Positions 8,230 to 17,197 of a DNA stretch of 64,000 nucleotides are shown piece by piece. Origin of the DNA: Winogradskyella sp. Lineage in GTDB: Bacteria > Bacteroidota > Bacteroidia > Flavobacteriales > Flavobacteriaceae. Positions within the stretch are counted from its first letter, which is position 1. Every line of letters starts with the position of its first letter. Location: contig NZ_JANQOM010000050.1 in the NCBI RefSeq assembly GCF_028289625.1, forward strand, positions 16,419 through 80,418, written 5' to 3'. A model generated the notes under the pieces. The model worked only from the letters and a program-made list of their open reading frames with translations. It was not told the origin of the DNA and did not search any database. A program made the translations under genes and the position numbers.

Positions 8230-10581
8230 ATGGCTAAAAAGAAAACAAAGCAAACCAAAGCTGAAGCCTTAAACTTTTCAAAATATATAAGATGGTTTTG
8301 GATGCTTTTTACAGGAGGTATACTTGCCATTGTATTATTATTCCTCTTGGCATCCTGGGGACTTTTAGGTGAGATGCCAGATCATACCAGGCTTGAAAAT
8401 CCAGAAACTAATTTAGCAACTGAAATTATTTCCTCCGATGGTAAAACACTAGGTAAATTCTATTTTAATGACAATAGAACACCTGTGGGTTATGATTACT
8501 TACCACAAAATCTCATTGATGCCTTAATTGCTACGGAAGATGTCAGATTTTATGATCATTCTGGCATTGATGCCCGAGGAACTTTAAGGGCCTTTTTACA
8601 ACTAGGTAGAGGAGGTGGTGCAAGTACCATATCACAACAATTAGCAAAGCAATTATTTACTGATCAGGTTTCTAGAAATAAAATACAAAGAGGACTTCAA
8701 AAAGTAAGGGAGTGGATCATTGCTATAAGGTTAGAACGCCAGTACACTAAGGAAGAAATCATTGCCCAATATTTTAACATCTACGATTTTGGGAACAATG
8801 GGGATGGCATTCGTTCAGCTTCTAGAATTTATTTTGGAAAAGAACCGAAAGACTTGGATTTAAAGGAGTCGGCGATGTTGGTTGGGATGTTTAAAAATTC
8901 ATCGCTTTATAATCCAAGACGAAATCCAGTTGGTGTAAAGAACAGGCGAAATGTGGTCTTAGCTCAAATGCACAAGTATGAGTATATCTCTGAAGAAATC
9001 AAAGATTCATTACAAGCCACTGAACTGGATTTAAATTATACTCCAGAGTCCCATCGTGAAGGCATTGCTACCTATTTTAGAGAATACCTTAGAGGGTTTA
9101 TGAAAGAATGGGCTAATGACAAAAAGAACAGAAAACCAGATGGAAGTAAATATGATTTATATAGCGATGGCTTAAAAGTATTTACTACCATTGATTCGCG
9201 AATGCAAAAATATGCTGAAGACGCCATAGCATTGCATATGCCTAGGTTACAAGCAGAATTCGACCATCAAAATACACCAAAACGAAACCCTACAGCACCA
9301 TTCTTAGAACTCGATAAATCTGAAATCGATAAGCTTATGAAAGATGGTATGCGAAGAGGGGAACGTTGGAGAATCTTAAAAAATCAGGGAAAATCTAACA
9401 AAGAAATTGAAGCTTCTTTCTATAAACCTGTTGAGATGACCGTTTTTAAATGGATTGATGGCAAGGCAGGCGAAGTAGATACGGTAATGAAACCTATAGA
9501 TTCTATGCGTTACTACAAATCATTTTTGCATCCCAGTATGATGTCAATGGATCCCATAACAGGCCATGTTAAAGCTTGGGTAGGCGGAATGAATTATAAG
9601 CATTTTCAGTATGATATGGTAAAGCAAGGAAAACGTCAGGTAGGTTCTACATTTAAACCATTTGTTTATGCCACAGCTATAGACCAGTTGCAAGTGTCAC
9701 CATGTGATTCTTTTCCAAGAACACCTATAACAATCGAGGCTAACAAGTTTGGTAATCCAGAACCTTGGACCACCAAAAATTCTGATGGTAACTATTCAGG
9801 TATTCAGACACTAAAAGATGCTTTGGCAAGTTCAACGAATACGGTTACGGCACGTTTAATGAATGAAATTGGGCCACAACCTGTTGTAGAAATGGCTAAA
9901 AAGTTAGGTGTTGAGCAAGATATTTTACCTGTACCAGCTATTGCACTTGGCACAGCAGATATAAGTGTTTATGAGATGGTAGCAGCGTATTCGACTTTTG
10001 CCAATAAAGGGGTTTATAATAAACCTGTAATGGTCACAAGAATAGAGGATAAAAACGGTACTATTCTCTATCAAGTAGCGCCAGAAAGTAAAGATGTGTT
10101 AAGTGAAGAGGTGGCTTATGTGGCAATAAATCTTATGGAGGGAGTTACTAATGCAGGTTCAGGGAGAAGGTTGCGACATAGTTGGGCAGGTAAAGTACCT
10201 GTTTATAAAGAAATTATCACAGGTTATCCATATGAATTTGATAACCCTATAGCAGGAAAAACAGGTACCACACAAAACCAAAGTGACGGTTGGTTTATGG
10301 GAATGGTGCCCAATCTGGTAACTGGCGTTTGGGTTGGTGCAGAAGATAGAGCTGCTCATTTTGGTAATTTAACCTATGGGCAAGGGGCATCTATGGCTTT
10401 ACCGATTTGGGCCTTATACATGAGGGCCTGTTACGAAGATGAAACTTTAGATGTTTCTAGAGGCGAATTCGAAGAACCCGAAGAACTTACTATCAATGTG
10501 GATTGTACTGCAGTCGATGAAGGGGATCTTGGTTCGGATTCAGGTAAAAACGATGATGACGAAGTTGAAGTCGACTTTTGA
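8230..10581 (+). CDS. Penicillin-binding protein 1A (bifunctional peptidoglycan synthase)
   Basis: A class A PBP of 783 residues. One N-terminal membrane helix (about 20-48) is followed by a GT51 glycosyltransferase domain with 'ATEDVRFYDHSGID' and 'GGASTISQQLAKQLF'. The transpeptidase domain has the SxxK serine at 473 (GSTFKPF), the SxN motif at 535-537 (STN) and the KTG motif at 677-679. It polymerises and cross-links peptidoglycan in the periplasm. The C-terminus ends in an acidic Asp/Glu/Ser tail. It is the last gene of the ricT-gldH operon. Confidence 0.95.
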   Translation: MAKKKTKQTKAEALNFSKYIRWFWMLFTGGILAIVLLFLLASWGLLGEMPDHTRLENPETNLATEIISSDGKTLGKFYFNDNRTPVGYDYLPQNLIDALIATEDVRFYDHSGIDARGTLRAFLQLGRGGGASTISQQLAKQLFTDQVSRNKIQRGLQKVREWIIAIRLERQYTKEEIIAQYFNIYDFGNNGDGIRSASRIYFGKEPKDLDLKESAMLVGMFKNSSLYNPRRNPVGVKNRRNVVLAQMHKYEYISEEIKDSLQATELDLNYTPESHREGIATYFREYLRGFMKEWANDKKNRKPDGSKYDLYSDGLKVFTTIDSRMQKYAEDAIALHMPRLQAEFDHQNTPKRNPTAPFLELDKSEIDKLMKDGMRRGERWRILKNQGKSNKEIEASFYKPVEMTVFKWIDGKAGEVDTVMKPIDSMRYYKSFLHPSMMSMDPITGHVKAWVGGMNYKHFQYDMVKQGKRQVGSTFKPFVYATAIDQLQVSPCDSFPRTPITIEANKFGNPEPWTTKNSDGNYSGIQTLKDALASSTNTVTARLMNEIGPQPVVEMAKKLGVEQDILPVPAIALGTADISVYEMVAAYSTFANKGVYNKPVMVTRIEDKNGTILYQVAPESKDVLSEEVAYVAINLMEGVTNAGSGRRLRHSWAGKVPVYKEIITGYPYEFDNPIAGKTGTTQNQSDGWFMGMVPNLVTGVWVGAEDRAAHFGNLTYGQGASMALPIWALYMRACYEDETLDVSRGEFEEPEELTINVDCTAVDEGDLGSDSGKNDDDEVEVDF

Positions 10582-10674
10582 TTTTATGCCTTATTTTGTT
10601 CGACATATTTTGGCTGATTTTAGTATGAAATCTGCATAGTCTTTTGTATTTTTCAAAAGATAATTTTCTACCTC

Positions 10675-11376
10675 ATGATTAATAAAAAAGTAGCAAGTGT
10701 TACTGATGCTTTGCAGGGTGTAAAGGATAATATGACCTTTATGTTTGGCGGATTTGGTTTGTCTGGCATTCCTGAAAATGCCATTGCAGAATTGGTAAAA
10801 CTTAATATAAAAGGCTTAACCTGTATCTCCAACAACGCAGGTGTTGATGATTTTGGTTTGGGTTTGTTGTTACAACAAAAACAAATTAAAAAGATGATAT
10901 CGTCTTATGTAGGCGAAAACGATGAGTTTGAGCGTCAAATGCTTTCAGGTGAGTTGGAGGTAGAATTGATTCCTCAAGGTACGTTAGCTGAACGTGCCAG
11001 AGCGGCACAAGCTGGCTTTCCGGCATTCTATACCCCTGCGGGTTATGGCACTGAAGTTGCAGAAGGCAAGGAAACCAGAGAATTTAACGGAAAAATGTAT
11101 GTTCTGGAACAGGCATTTAAAGCTGATTTTGGATTTATTAAGGCTTGGAAAGGAGATGCTGCTGGTAATTTAATTTTTAGGGGAACTGCAAGGAATTTTA
11201 ATCCTAACATGTGCGGTGCCGCTGCCATTACTGTTGCTGAGGTTGAAGAACTAGTGCCAATAGGTGAATTAAACCCTAATCAGATTCATATTCCAGGTAT
11301 ATTTGTACAACGCATTTTCCAAGGAGTACATTTTGAAAAACGCATAGAACAGCGAACAGTTAGACCAAAGGCTTAA
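10675..11376 (+). CDS. scoA: 3-oxoacid CoA-transferase subunit A
   Basis: A 233-residue alpha subunit of a family I CoA-transferase, with '[13 protein letters not shown]' near the N-terminus and '[13 protein letters not shown]' mid-chain. With subunit B it moves CoA between succinyl-CoA or another donor and acetoacetate or a related acid, for ketone-body or short-chain acid use. The B subunit starts two bases after its stop. The exact acyl substrate cannot be read from sequence; succinyl-CoA:3-ketoacid transferase is the usual assignment in this phylum. Confidence 0.9.
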   Translation: MINKKVASVTDALQGVKDNMTFMFGGFGLSGIPENAIAELVKLNIKGLTCISNNAGVDDFGLGLLLQQKQIKKMISSYVGENDEFERQMLSGELEVELIPQGTLAERARAAQAGFPAFYTPAGYGTEVAEGKETREFNGKMYVLEQAFKADFGFIKAWKGDAAGNLIFRGTARNFNPNMCGAAAITVAEVEELVPIGELNPNQIHIPGIFVQRIFQGVHFEKRIEQRTVRPKA

Positions 11377-11378
11377 GT

Positions 11379-12032
11379 ATGTTAGATAAAAACGGAATAG
11401 CAAAACGAATAGCCAGAGAGGTAAAAGATGGTTATTATGTAAATCTTGGAATTGGTATACCTACATTGGTTGCCAATTTTGTAAGGGAAGATATTGAAGT
11501 AGAATTTCAAAGCGAAAATGGAGTTTTGGGAATGGGGCCATTTCCTTTTGAAGGTGAAGAAGATGCAGATATTATTAACGCAGGTAAGCAGACGATAACA
11601 ACATTACCTGGTGCCTCTTTTTTTGATTCTGCAATGAGCTTTTCGATGATAAGAGGGCAACATGTCGATTTAACCATACTTGGTGCCATGGAAGTTGCTG
11701 AGAATGGAGATATTGCCAATTGGAAAATCCCAGGAAAGATGGTTAAAGGTATGGGAGGGGCAATGGATTTAGTAGCCAGCGCAGAAAATATTATTGTCGC
11801 TATGATGCACACGAATCGTGCTGGTGCGTCCAAACTTCTTAAGAGGTGCTATTTGCCTTTAACTGGCGTTGGATGTGTAAAAAAGATAGTCACTAATATG
11901 GCTGTTATTGAAATAACTCGAGAAGGATTTAAATTATTAGAACGAGCACCAGGTGTTTCGGTCGAAGCTATTAAAAGTGCTACGGAAGGCCATTTAATTG
12001 TTGATGGGGATATACCAGAGATGGAATTATAA
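11379..12032 (+). CDS. scoB: 3-oxoacid CoA-transferase subunit B
   Basis: A 217-residue beta subunit carrying the catalytic glutamate in 'SENGVLGMGPFP' (about residues 48-59), after the 'GIGIPTLVANFV' nucleotide-binding block. Length and motifs match ScoB/AtoA-type subunits. It is coupled to subunit A and ends just before a terminator at 12058-12083, which closes this two-gene operon. Confidence 0.92.
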   Translation: MLDKNGIAKRIAREVKDGYYVNLGIGIPTLVANFVREDIEVEFQSENGVLGMGPFPFEGEEDADIINAGKQTITTLPGASFFDSAMSFSMIRGQHVDLTILGAMEVAENGDIANWKIPGKMVKGMGGAMDLVASAENIIVAMMHTNRAGASKLLKRCYLPLTGVGCVKKIVTNMAVIEITREGFKLLERAPGVSVEAIKSATEGHLIVDGDIPEMEL

Positions 12033-12057
12033 TAATATATTTTCTTTATATTGATTT

Positions 12058-12083
12058 GGCCACATTTAAGATGTGGCTTTTTT
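12058..12083 (+). terminator. Terminator of the CoA-transferase operon
   Basis: A 6-bp stem GCCACA/TGTGGC with a 7-base loop is followed by TTTTTT, 26 bases past the scoB stop codon. Confidence 0.8.
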
Positions 12084-12191
12084 GTAAGAAAAAATAGACG
12101 AATAAGATTACAAATGTTAAAAATAAATGCTTTTTATCGATTTTTTATGTATTATAACAGGTAAATTAAAATATTATCTCATATTAGCAAT

Positions 12192-12273
12192 CCCAAATCA
12201 AAAACTAAATTAACCCAGATTTACCATAAGCTTAATGTATTAATTTTTGCCCCAAATCTACCATAAACCTTAA
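12192..12273 (+). repeat. Direct repeats upstream of a small ORF
   Basis: Two near-identical copies of CCCARATYTACCATAA lie at 12214-12229 and 12251-12266, 37 bases apart, each followed by a CTTAA-like end. A partial third copy, CCCAAATC, lies at 12192-12199. They sit within 85 bases upstream of the ATG at 12277, so they could be an operator array or a structured leader. Confidence 0.5.
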
Positions 12274-12276
12274 CTT

Positions 12277-12402
12277 ATGAAAACCAAATCAAATTTACCA
12301 GAACCAACTTTAAACGAAAGTGTTTTCCTTTCAAACTTAAAGGAAATGGCACGTGTAGTTTCAGGTGTTCTAAAATTAACTAAGAAAATATTCATGCTAT
12401 AA
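12277..12402 (+). CDS. Putative 41-residue small protein
   Basis: An ATG-initiated frame of 41 codons with the N-terminus MKTKSNLPEPTLNESVFLSN, then an amphipathic Lys-rich C-terminal half (VVSGVLKLTKKIFML). I do not recognise it. It is isolated between the CoA-transferase terminator and a 14-bp hairpin whose first arm covers its last codons (KKIFM). The upstream repeats and downstream terminator suggest a real transcription unit. Whether the product is a peptide or a small RNA is open; no ribosome-binding site helps because this phylum rarely uses one. Confidence 0.45.
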   Translation: MKTKSNLPEPTLNESVFLSNLKEMARVVSGVLKLTKKIFML

Positions 12403-12428
12403 CCTGTTGCGGTAAGCATGAATATTTT
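12385..12428. terminator. Strong bidirectional terminator overlapping the small ORF
   Basis: A perfect 14-bp stem, AAAATATTCATGCT (12385-12398) with AGCATGAATATTTT (12415-12428), has a 16-base loop and more T on the plus side. It ends the small-ORF transcript and faces the end of the minus-strand beta-glucosidase gene six bases away. Confidence 0.75.
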
Positions 12429-12433
12429 TTAAT

Positions 12434-14728
12434 TTATTTCAAGGTAAAATTTTCTTTTAGTTTAGTATCTGAACTTCCTCCGACAAAGATTTCAAAATCC
12501 CCTGACTCTATTATAAATTCACCATTATTATTATAAAAGCCAAGCTCTGCTTTGGTTAGTTTGAAATCTATTCTTTTAGTTTCACCTTTCTTAAGGCTAA
12601 CAAGTTCAAAACCTTTTAATTCTTTAACTGGCCTAACGATACTTCCAACGAGGTCCCTAATATAAAGTTGCACCACCTCTTTACCATCATAATCACCAAC
12701 ATTAGAAACGCTAACGGAAATATTAATTGTGCCGTTTATAGAATAACTTTGGCTTTCAATGGTGAGGTCTGAATAATCAAAATTTGTATAACTTAAACCA
12801 TGACCAAAAGGGAATAATGGTGTATTCTCTTGATCTATGTAATGCGACCAAAAGACATTACCTTCTCTATTTGTTGCTCTTCCGGTATTTTTATAATTAT
12901 AGTAAATGGGTATTTGTCCTACGTTTCTCGGAAATGTCATAGGTAGTTTTCCACTAGGATTATAATCTCCATATAGTACTTGTGCTATGGCATTACCTGT
13001 TTGGGTACCAAGTTGCCAACTCACCAAAATAGCAGGGATATGCTCAGCGGCCCATTCTAAAGCCAATGGCCTTCCGTTTTGTAAAACTAAAACAATATTC
13101 TTGTTTACTTTATAAACAGCTTCAAGAAGCTCTTGCTGAAGTCCTGGCAAATCCAATTGGGTTCTGCTTCTGGCTTCTCCACTTTGAAATCCATGCTCAC
13201 CTAAAACCATCACTACAACATCAGCATCTTTGGCTGTGTTTATCGCTTCTGTTATTCCTGTTCTATCCGTGGTATTGATTTTTACTTCTTGAGCGAATGC
13301 CGTAATACCTTCATATAAGTTGACTCCTTTCTTATAAGTGAGTTTATTTCCTTTGTAGGCGTTCATGCCTTCTAAAATTGAGATAGCGGTATTATCATCT
13401 GAAGCAATGCGCCAGCTGCCCAAAGGACTATTCTTATCGTTTGCCAAATGTCCAATAAGAGCAATGTTTTGCCCTTCCTTTTTTAAAGGCAACAGATTGT
13501 TATCGTTCTTCAGTAGCACTACTGATTTTTTGGCCATGTCCAAAGCCGCTTCATGATGTGATGCCTGACCTATTAATTTTCTTTCGTTCTCCTTATTGCA
13601 GTATTTATAGGGGTCATCAAAAAGCCCTAGCTCAAATTTTACTCTTAAAATTCTGCCAACAGCTTCATTGATAATACGCTCATCAACAATACCTTCTTTA
13701 ACTAAGTTTACGAGTTCTTTTATATAGACATAACCTTCCATATCCATATCAGAACCAGCTTTTGATGCAATTTCGGCCGCCTCTTTTTTGTTTTTGGCAC
13801 GTCCCCAATAAATAATTTCATTAATGGAGGCCCAATCCGAAACGACGAAGCCTTTAAAGTTCCACTCTCCTTTAAGAATATCTCGCTGCAAGTATTTGCT
13901 TCCGCTTACAGGTTCTCCGTTGAGATCATTAAACGAATTCATAAATGTTTTCACATCATTTTCTGCAGCAGTTTTAAAAGGCGGTAAGACCATATTATAC
14001 AGTTTAGAAGTACTAATATCAACCGTATTATATTCTCTTCCGGCTTCTGTAAAACCATAAGCGGCAAAGTGCTTGGCGGTGGCTGCAATGGTATTAGGTC
14101 GACTTAAATCTTCTCCTTGGAAGCCTTTAATTCTAGCCGCAGCAATTTTGCTTCCTAAATAAGGGTCTTCTCCTGCTCCTTCCATAACACGCCCCCAACG
14201 TGGGTCTCTCGATATATCGACCATAGGCGCAAAAGTCCAGTTGATACCCGCAGCTGAGGCCTCAACCGCAGCGATTCTTGCGGATTTTTCTATGGCTTCT
14301 AAATCCCAGCTTGCAGACTCTGCCAATGGTATAGGACTCAATGTTTTATAACCATGAATCACATCATAGCCAATGATAAGAGGTATACCAAGTCTTGTTT
14401 CTTCTACAGCTATTTGTTGCATCTTCCTCACATTGTCAACACCTTTAACATTAAGCATACCTCCAACCCATCCTTTTCTAAGATGGTCATATTTGGTTTT
14501 TGAATCTCCTTCTTGTGGCATAGGTCCTGTAACTTCCCAAAAACCATTATAGAGATTCATTTGTCCCACTTTTTCTTCAAGTGTCATAAGCGCTAGAAGC
14601 GAGTCGACTTTATGGTCTAATATATTACTCTTATTCAATTTTGAGTTGTCTTTTGTTGTACAGCTGAAACTCGTCACAAGTATTAAGCATAAGCAACTTA
14701 AAACTATTTTGTTTATTCTAAATATCAT
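12434..14728 (-). CDS. bglX: Glycoside hydrolase family 3 beta-glucosidase (BglX-like lipoprotein)
   Basis: A 764-residue protein with a lipoprotein signal (lipobox 'TSFSC', Cys about 23), so it is probably anchored in the outer membrane or periplasm. The GH3 N-terminal barrel has 'DPRWGRVMEGAGEDPYLGS' and 'AKHFAAYG', with the nucleophile Asp298 in 'VVSDWAS'. The C-terminal sandwich (about 390-590) and a fibronectin-III-like domain (about 670-760) are complete. It removes terminal beta-linked glucose or related sugars from oligosaccharides. No SusCD pair lies nearby, so it is not part of a visible polysaccharide locus. Confidence 0.93.
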   Translation of the reverse strand: MIFRINKIVLSCLCLILVTSFSCTTKDNSKLNKSNILDHKVDSLLALMTLEEKVGQMNLYNGFWEVTGPMPQEGDSKTKYDHLRKGWVGGMLNVKGVDNVRKMQQIAVEETRLGIPLIIGYDVIHGYKTLSPIPLAESASWDLEAIEKSARIAAVEASAAGINWTFAPMVDISRDPRWGRVMEGAGEDPYLGSKIAAARIKGFQGEDLSRPNTIAATAKHFAAYGFTEAGREYNTVDISTSKLYNMVLPPFKTAAENDVKTFMNSFNDLNGEPVSGSKYLQRDILKGEWNFKGFVVSDWASINEIIYWGRAKNKKEAAEIASKAGSDMDMEGYVYIKELVNLVKEGIVDERIINEAVGRILRVKFELGLFDDPYKYCNKENERKLIGQASHHEAALDMAKKSVVLLKNDNNLLPLKKEGQNIALIGHLANDKNSPLGSWRIASDDNTAISILEGMNAYKGNKLTYKKGVNLYEGITAFAQEVKINTTDRTGITEAINTAKDADVVVMVLGEHGFQSGEARSRTQLDLPGLQQELLEAVYKVNKNIVLVLQNGRPLALEWAAEHIPAILVSWQLGTQTGNAIAQVLYGDYNPSGKLPMTFPRNVGQIPIYYNYKNTGRATNREGNVFWSHYIDQENTPLFPFGHGLSYTNFDYSDLTIESQSYSINGTINISVSVSNVGDYDGKEVVQLYIRDLVGSIVRPVKELKGFELVSLKKGETKRIDFKLTKAELGFYNNNGEFIIESGDFEIFVGGSSDTKLKENFTLK

Positions 14729-14730
14729 AT

Positions 14731-16422
14731 TTAGATGCCTTTAGGGATTGCGTCGATTAGTTTTTTAGTGTATGCTTTTTTTGGGGATTCATAAATTTCA
14801 TCTGCATCTCCTTGTTCTTCAATTTTTCCTTTATTCATTACCAACAATTGGTCAGCCATATATTTTACCACAGCTAAGTCGTGAGAGATAAATATATATG
14901 TAAATCCAAATTGGGACTTTAAGTCATTTAACAAGTTTAATACTTGCGCCTGAACCGAAATATCGAGAGCGGAGACAGACTCATCACAAACAATGAGTTG
15001 AGGCTCGAGTGCAATGGTTCTGGCTATGCCTATGCGCTGGCGTTGGCCACCAGAAAATTCGTGCGGATATTTATTAAAGGCGTCCTTATCCAAACCTACT
15101 TTTTGTAATAGGTTTAAAACTTTTTCTTTTCGTTCCATGCTAGAATTTCCGATATTATGAACTTTCATAGGTTCTAGGATTGCATTACCAACAGTTAACC
15201 TAGGGTTTAGCGATGCAAATGGATCTTGAAATACAATTTGAGTGTCTTTACGCAGCCGGCGTAATTCATTTTTATTTAAAGTGGTAATATCTTTGCCTTT
15301 GAATTTTATAATTCCAGAAGTTGCCTTGTCTAATTGTAGTATGGCATTTCCTAAAGTAGATTTTCCACATCCAGATTCACCAACCAATCCGATAGTTTCT
15401 CCAGGAAATATTTTAAAACTCACCCCATTTACTACTTTAAAAGGAATACTTTTAGAGAAAATTCCTGTTTTTTTCAGATATGTTTTTTCTATATCAATAA
15501 CTTCAAGAAGAGGCTCTTGCGCATATAGTTTTTTATGGTATTTCGCACGATCTTCCTTAGAGATAATTGACCGATCAACGGTATCTTCCATAAAATCTTT
15601 TATGGTAGGGAGCTTTTTTAGTCTAATATCTGTAGAAGGCCTTGCGCCGATTAATGCTTTTGTGTAATTGTGTTGAGGGTTGTTAAAAATTGTAGAAGTC
15701 TTGCCTTGCTCAACAATTTTCCCTTTGTACATAACCAAAACCCTATCGGCGAATTCTGAGACTAAAGATAAATCGTGAGAAATAAATAGGATGCTCATTT
15801 TTGTTGCCTTTTGAATCTCTTTAAGCAACTCTAATATGTCTTTTTGTACGGTTACATCTAATGCTGTGGTAGGTTCGTCGGCAATGAGAAGTTTTGGTTG
15901 GCATGCAATGGCCATAGCAATCATAACACGTTGCTTTTGTCCACCAGAAATTTCATGGGGATAAGATGAAAATATTCTTTGTGGATTAGGGAGCTTTACT
16001 TTTTCAAAAAGTGAAAGCACTTCAATCTTAATTTCAGATTTTGATAATGGGGAATGTTGCTTTAAGATTTCTTCAACTTGTTGTCCACATCGCATAGATG
16101 GATTTAAAGAACTCATGGGTTCTTGAAAAATCATAGCGATTTCATTTCCTCGAATATTTTTGAAATCTTTATTTGAAAATAACACCAAGTCATTGTCATT
16201 AAATAAAATAGACCCGGAGGTAATTTTAGAAATACGTTTTGGTAACAAACCCATTAAAGCCAAAGAAGAAATAGATTTACCAGAACCCGATTCACCTACA
16301 ATGGCTACAATTTCATCTTTATTTAGCGCATATGAAATATGCTTAATAATTTGACGCTCTGACTTATCACTAAAAAATGAAATGGAAAGATCATTTACAG
16401 CAAGTAGCTTTTTATTTTGCAT
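14731..16422 (-). CDS. ABC transporter ATPase, two fused domains (oligopeptide type)
   Basis: A 563-residue protein with two complete ATPase domains in the DppD-DppF/YejF arrangement. The first Walker A is GESGSGKS (43-50) with signature '[10 protein letters not shown]'; the second is GESGCGKS (about 345-352) with '[11 protein letters not shown]'. The C-terminal oligopeptide-transporter extension is present after each domain ('[11 protein letters not shown]' after the first). It would power import of peptides or similar solutes, but no permease or binding-protein gene is adjacent, so its partners are encoded elsewhere. It starts 62 bases from the next gene and ends 3 bases from bglX. Confidence 0.9.
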   Translation of the reverse strand: MQNKKLLAVNDLSISFFSDKSERQIIKHISYALNKDEIVAIVGESGSGKSISSLALMGLLPKRISKITSGSILFNDNDLVLFSNKDFKNIRGNEIAMIFQEPMSSLNPSMRCGQQVEEILKQHSPLSKSEIKIEVLSLFEKVKLPNPQRIFSSYPHEISGGQKQRVMIAMAIACQPKLLIADEPTTALDVTVQKDILELLKEIQKATKMSILFISHDLSLVSEFADRVLVMYKGKIVEQGKTSTIFNNPQHNYTKALIGARPSTDIRLKKLPTIKDFMEDTVDRSIISKEDRAKYHKKLYAQEPLLEVIDIEKTYLKKTGIFSKSIPFKVVNGVSFKIFPGETIGLVGESGCGKSTLGNAILQLDKATSGIIKFKGKDITTLNKNELRRLRKDTQIVFQDPFASLNPRLTVGNAILEPMKVHNIGNSSMERKEKVLNLLQKVGLDKDAFNKYPHEFSGGQRQRIGIARTIALEPQLIVCDESVSALDISVQAQVLNLLNDLKSQFGFTYIFISHDLAVVKYMADQLLVMNKGKIEEQGDADEIYESPKKAYTKKLIDAIPKGI

Positions 16423-16483
16423 TAATACGATTAATTACTAGGTTAAGTGAAGTTACAAAAAAACAAGGCACACCTGGTAGCTA

Positions 16484-17197
16484 CTACACATGTTTAATTT
16501 CACTATCATGAAGTAGATTGTCACCCCTTAAACGCAACAATACCTGTGCCACGGCAATAGTATCTTTTTCACAATAATTAATAATACGATCCATGTCATT
16601 GTCTTCATAATATACACGATAGACTTCACTCCCATCGATATCATCTTTTGGGGAAGGGATACCGAGAACGTTGGTCAACAGTTTTAGAGAGGTATAAGTT
16701 TTGTAATCACCGAACTTCCATAGTTCTAGGGTATCTAGGTGTGGTACTTCCCATGGTTTTTTGCCAAAGAGATTTAGCTTATAAGGCAGTGCAATGTTAT
16801 GAATAATCATTCGTCTTGCTATGTAAGGAAAATCGAATTCTTTTCCGTTGTGGGCACAAAGCAGATGTTTATTTTGGCTAAAATGAGATATCACCAAATT
16901 TTTGAAGTCTTTTAGAATCTTGATTTCATCACCATGAAACGAAGTGACTCTATAGGTTCTTATGTCTCCTTCGATATTAAAATAACCAACAGAAATACAA
17001 ATGATTTTACCAAACTCAGCCCAAATGCCAGCTCTATCATAGAATTCCTCGGCAGAAAAATCCTCTTTACGTTGATACTTGGATTTGGCTTCCCAAAGCT
17101 CTTGTTTAGTTGCATCTAAATCAGAGAATTTTTTGGTCTCTGGGACGGTTTCAATATCAAGGAATAATATGTTTTCGAGGTTTAGCTTAGAGATCAT
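16484..17197 (-). CDS. 3'-5' exonuclease, PolB-like (DNA_pol_B_exo2 family)
   Basis: A 237-residue stand-alone exonuclease of the DEDDy type. Motif I is DIE (Asp14, Glu16), motif II lies in 'LCAHNGKEFDFPYIARR', and motif III is 'YCEKDTIAVAQ', with Tyr and Asp correctly placed. It resembles the proofreading domain of B-family polymerases but has no polymerase domain. It probably trims DNA or RNA 3' ends in repair. The start overlaps the stop of the S41 peptidase gene by one base, so the two are coupled without an obvious functional link. Confidence 0.87.
   Translation of the reverse strand: MISKLNLENILFLDIETVPETKKFSDLDATKQELWEAKSKYQRKEDFSAEEFYDRAGIWAEFGKIICISVGYFNIEGDIRTYRVTSFHGDEIKILKDFKNLVISHFSQNKHLLCAHNGKEFDFPYIARRMIIHNIALPYKLNLFGKKPWEVPHLDTLELWKFGDYKTYTSLKLLTNVLGIPSPKDDIDGSEVYRVYYEDNDMDRIINYCEKDTIAVAQVLLRLRGDNLLHDSEIKHV

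Noticed and set aside
13066..14060. Plus-strand frames opposite the beta-glucosidase gene
   Set aside because: Shadow frames of a gene with clear catalytic motifs; no promoter and no family similarity.
14731..16422. Frame-fused ABC ATPase as a possible frameshift artefact
   Set aside because: The two-domain fusion is a known family form (YejF-like), with both domains complete in one frame.
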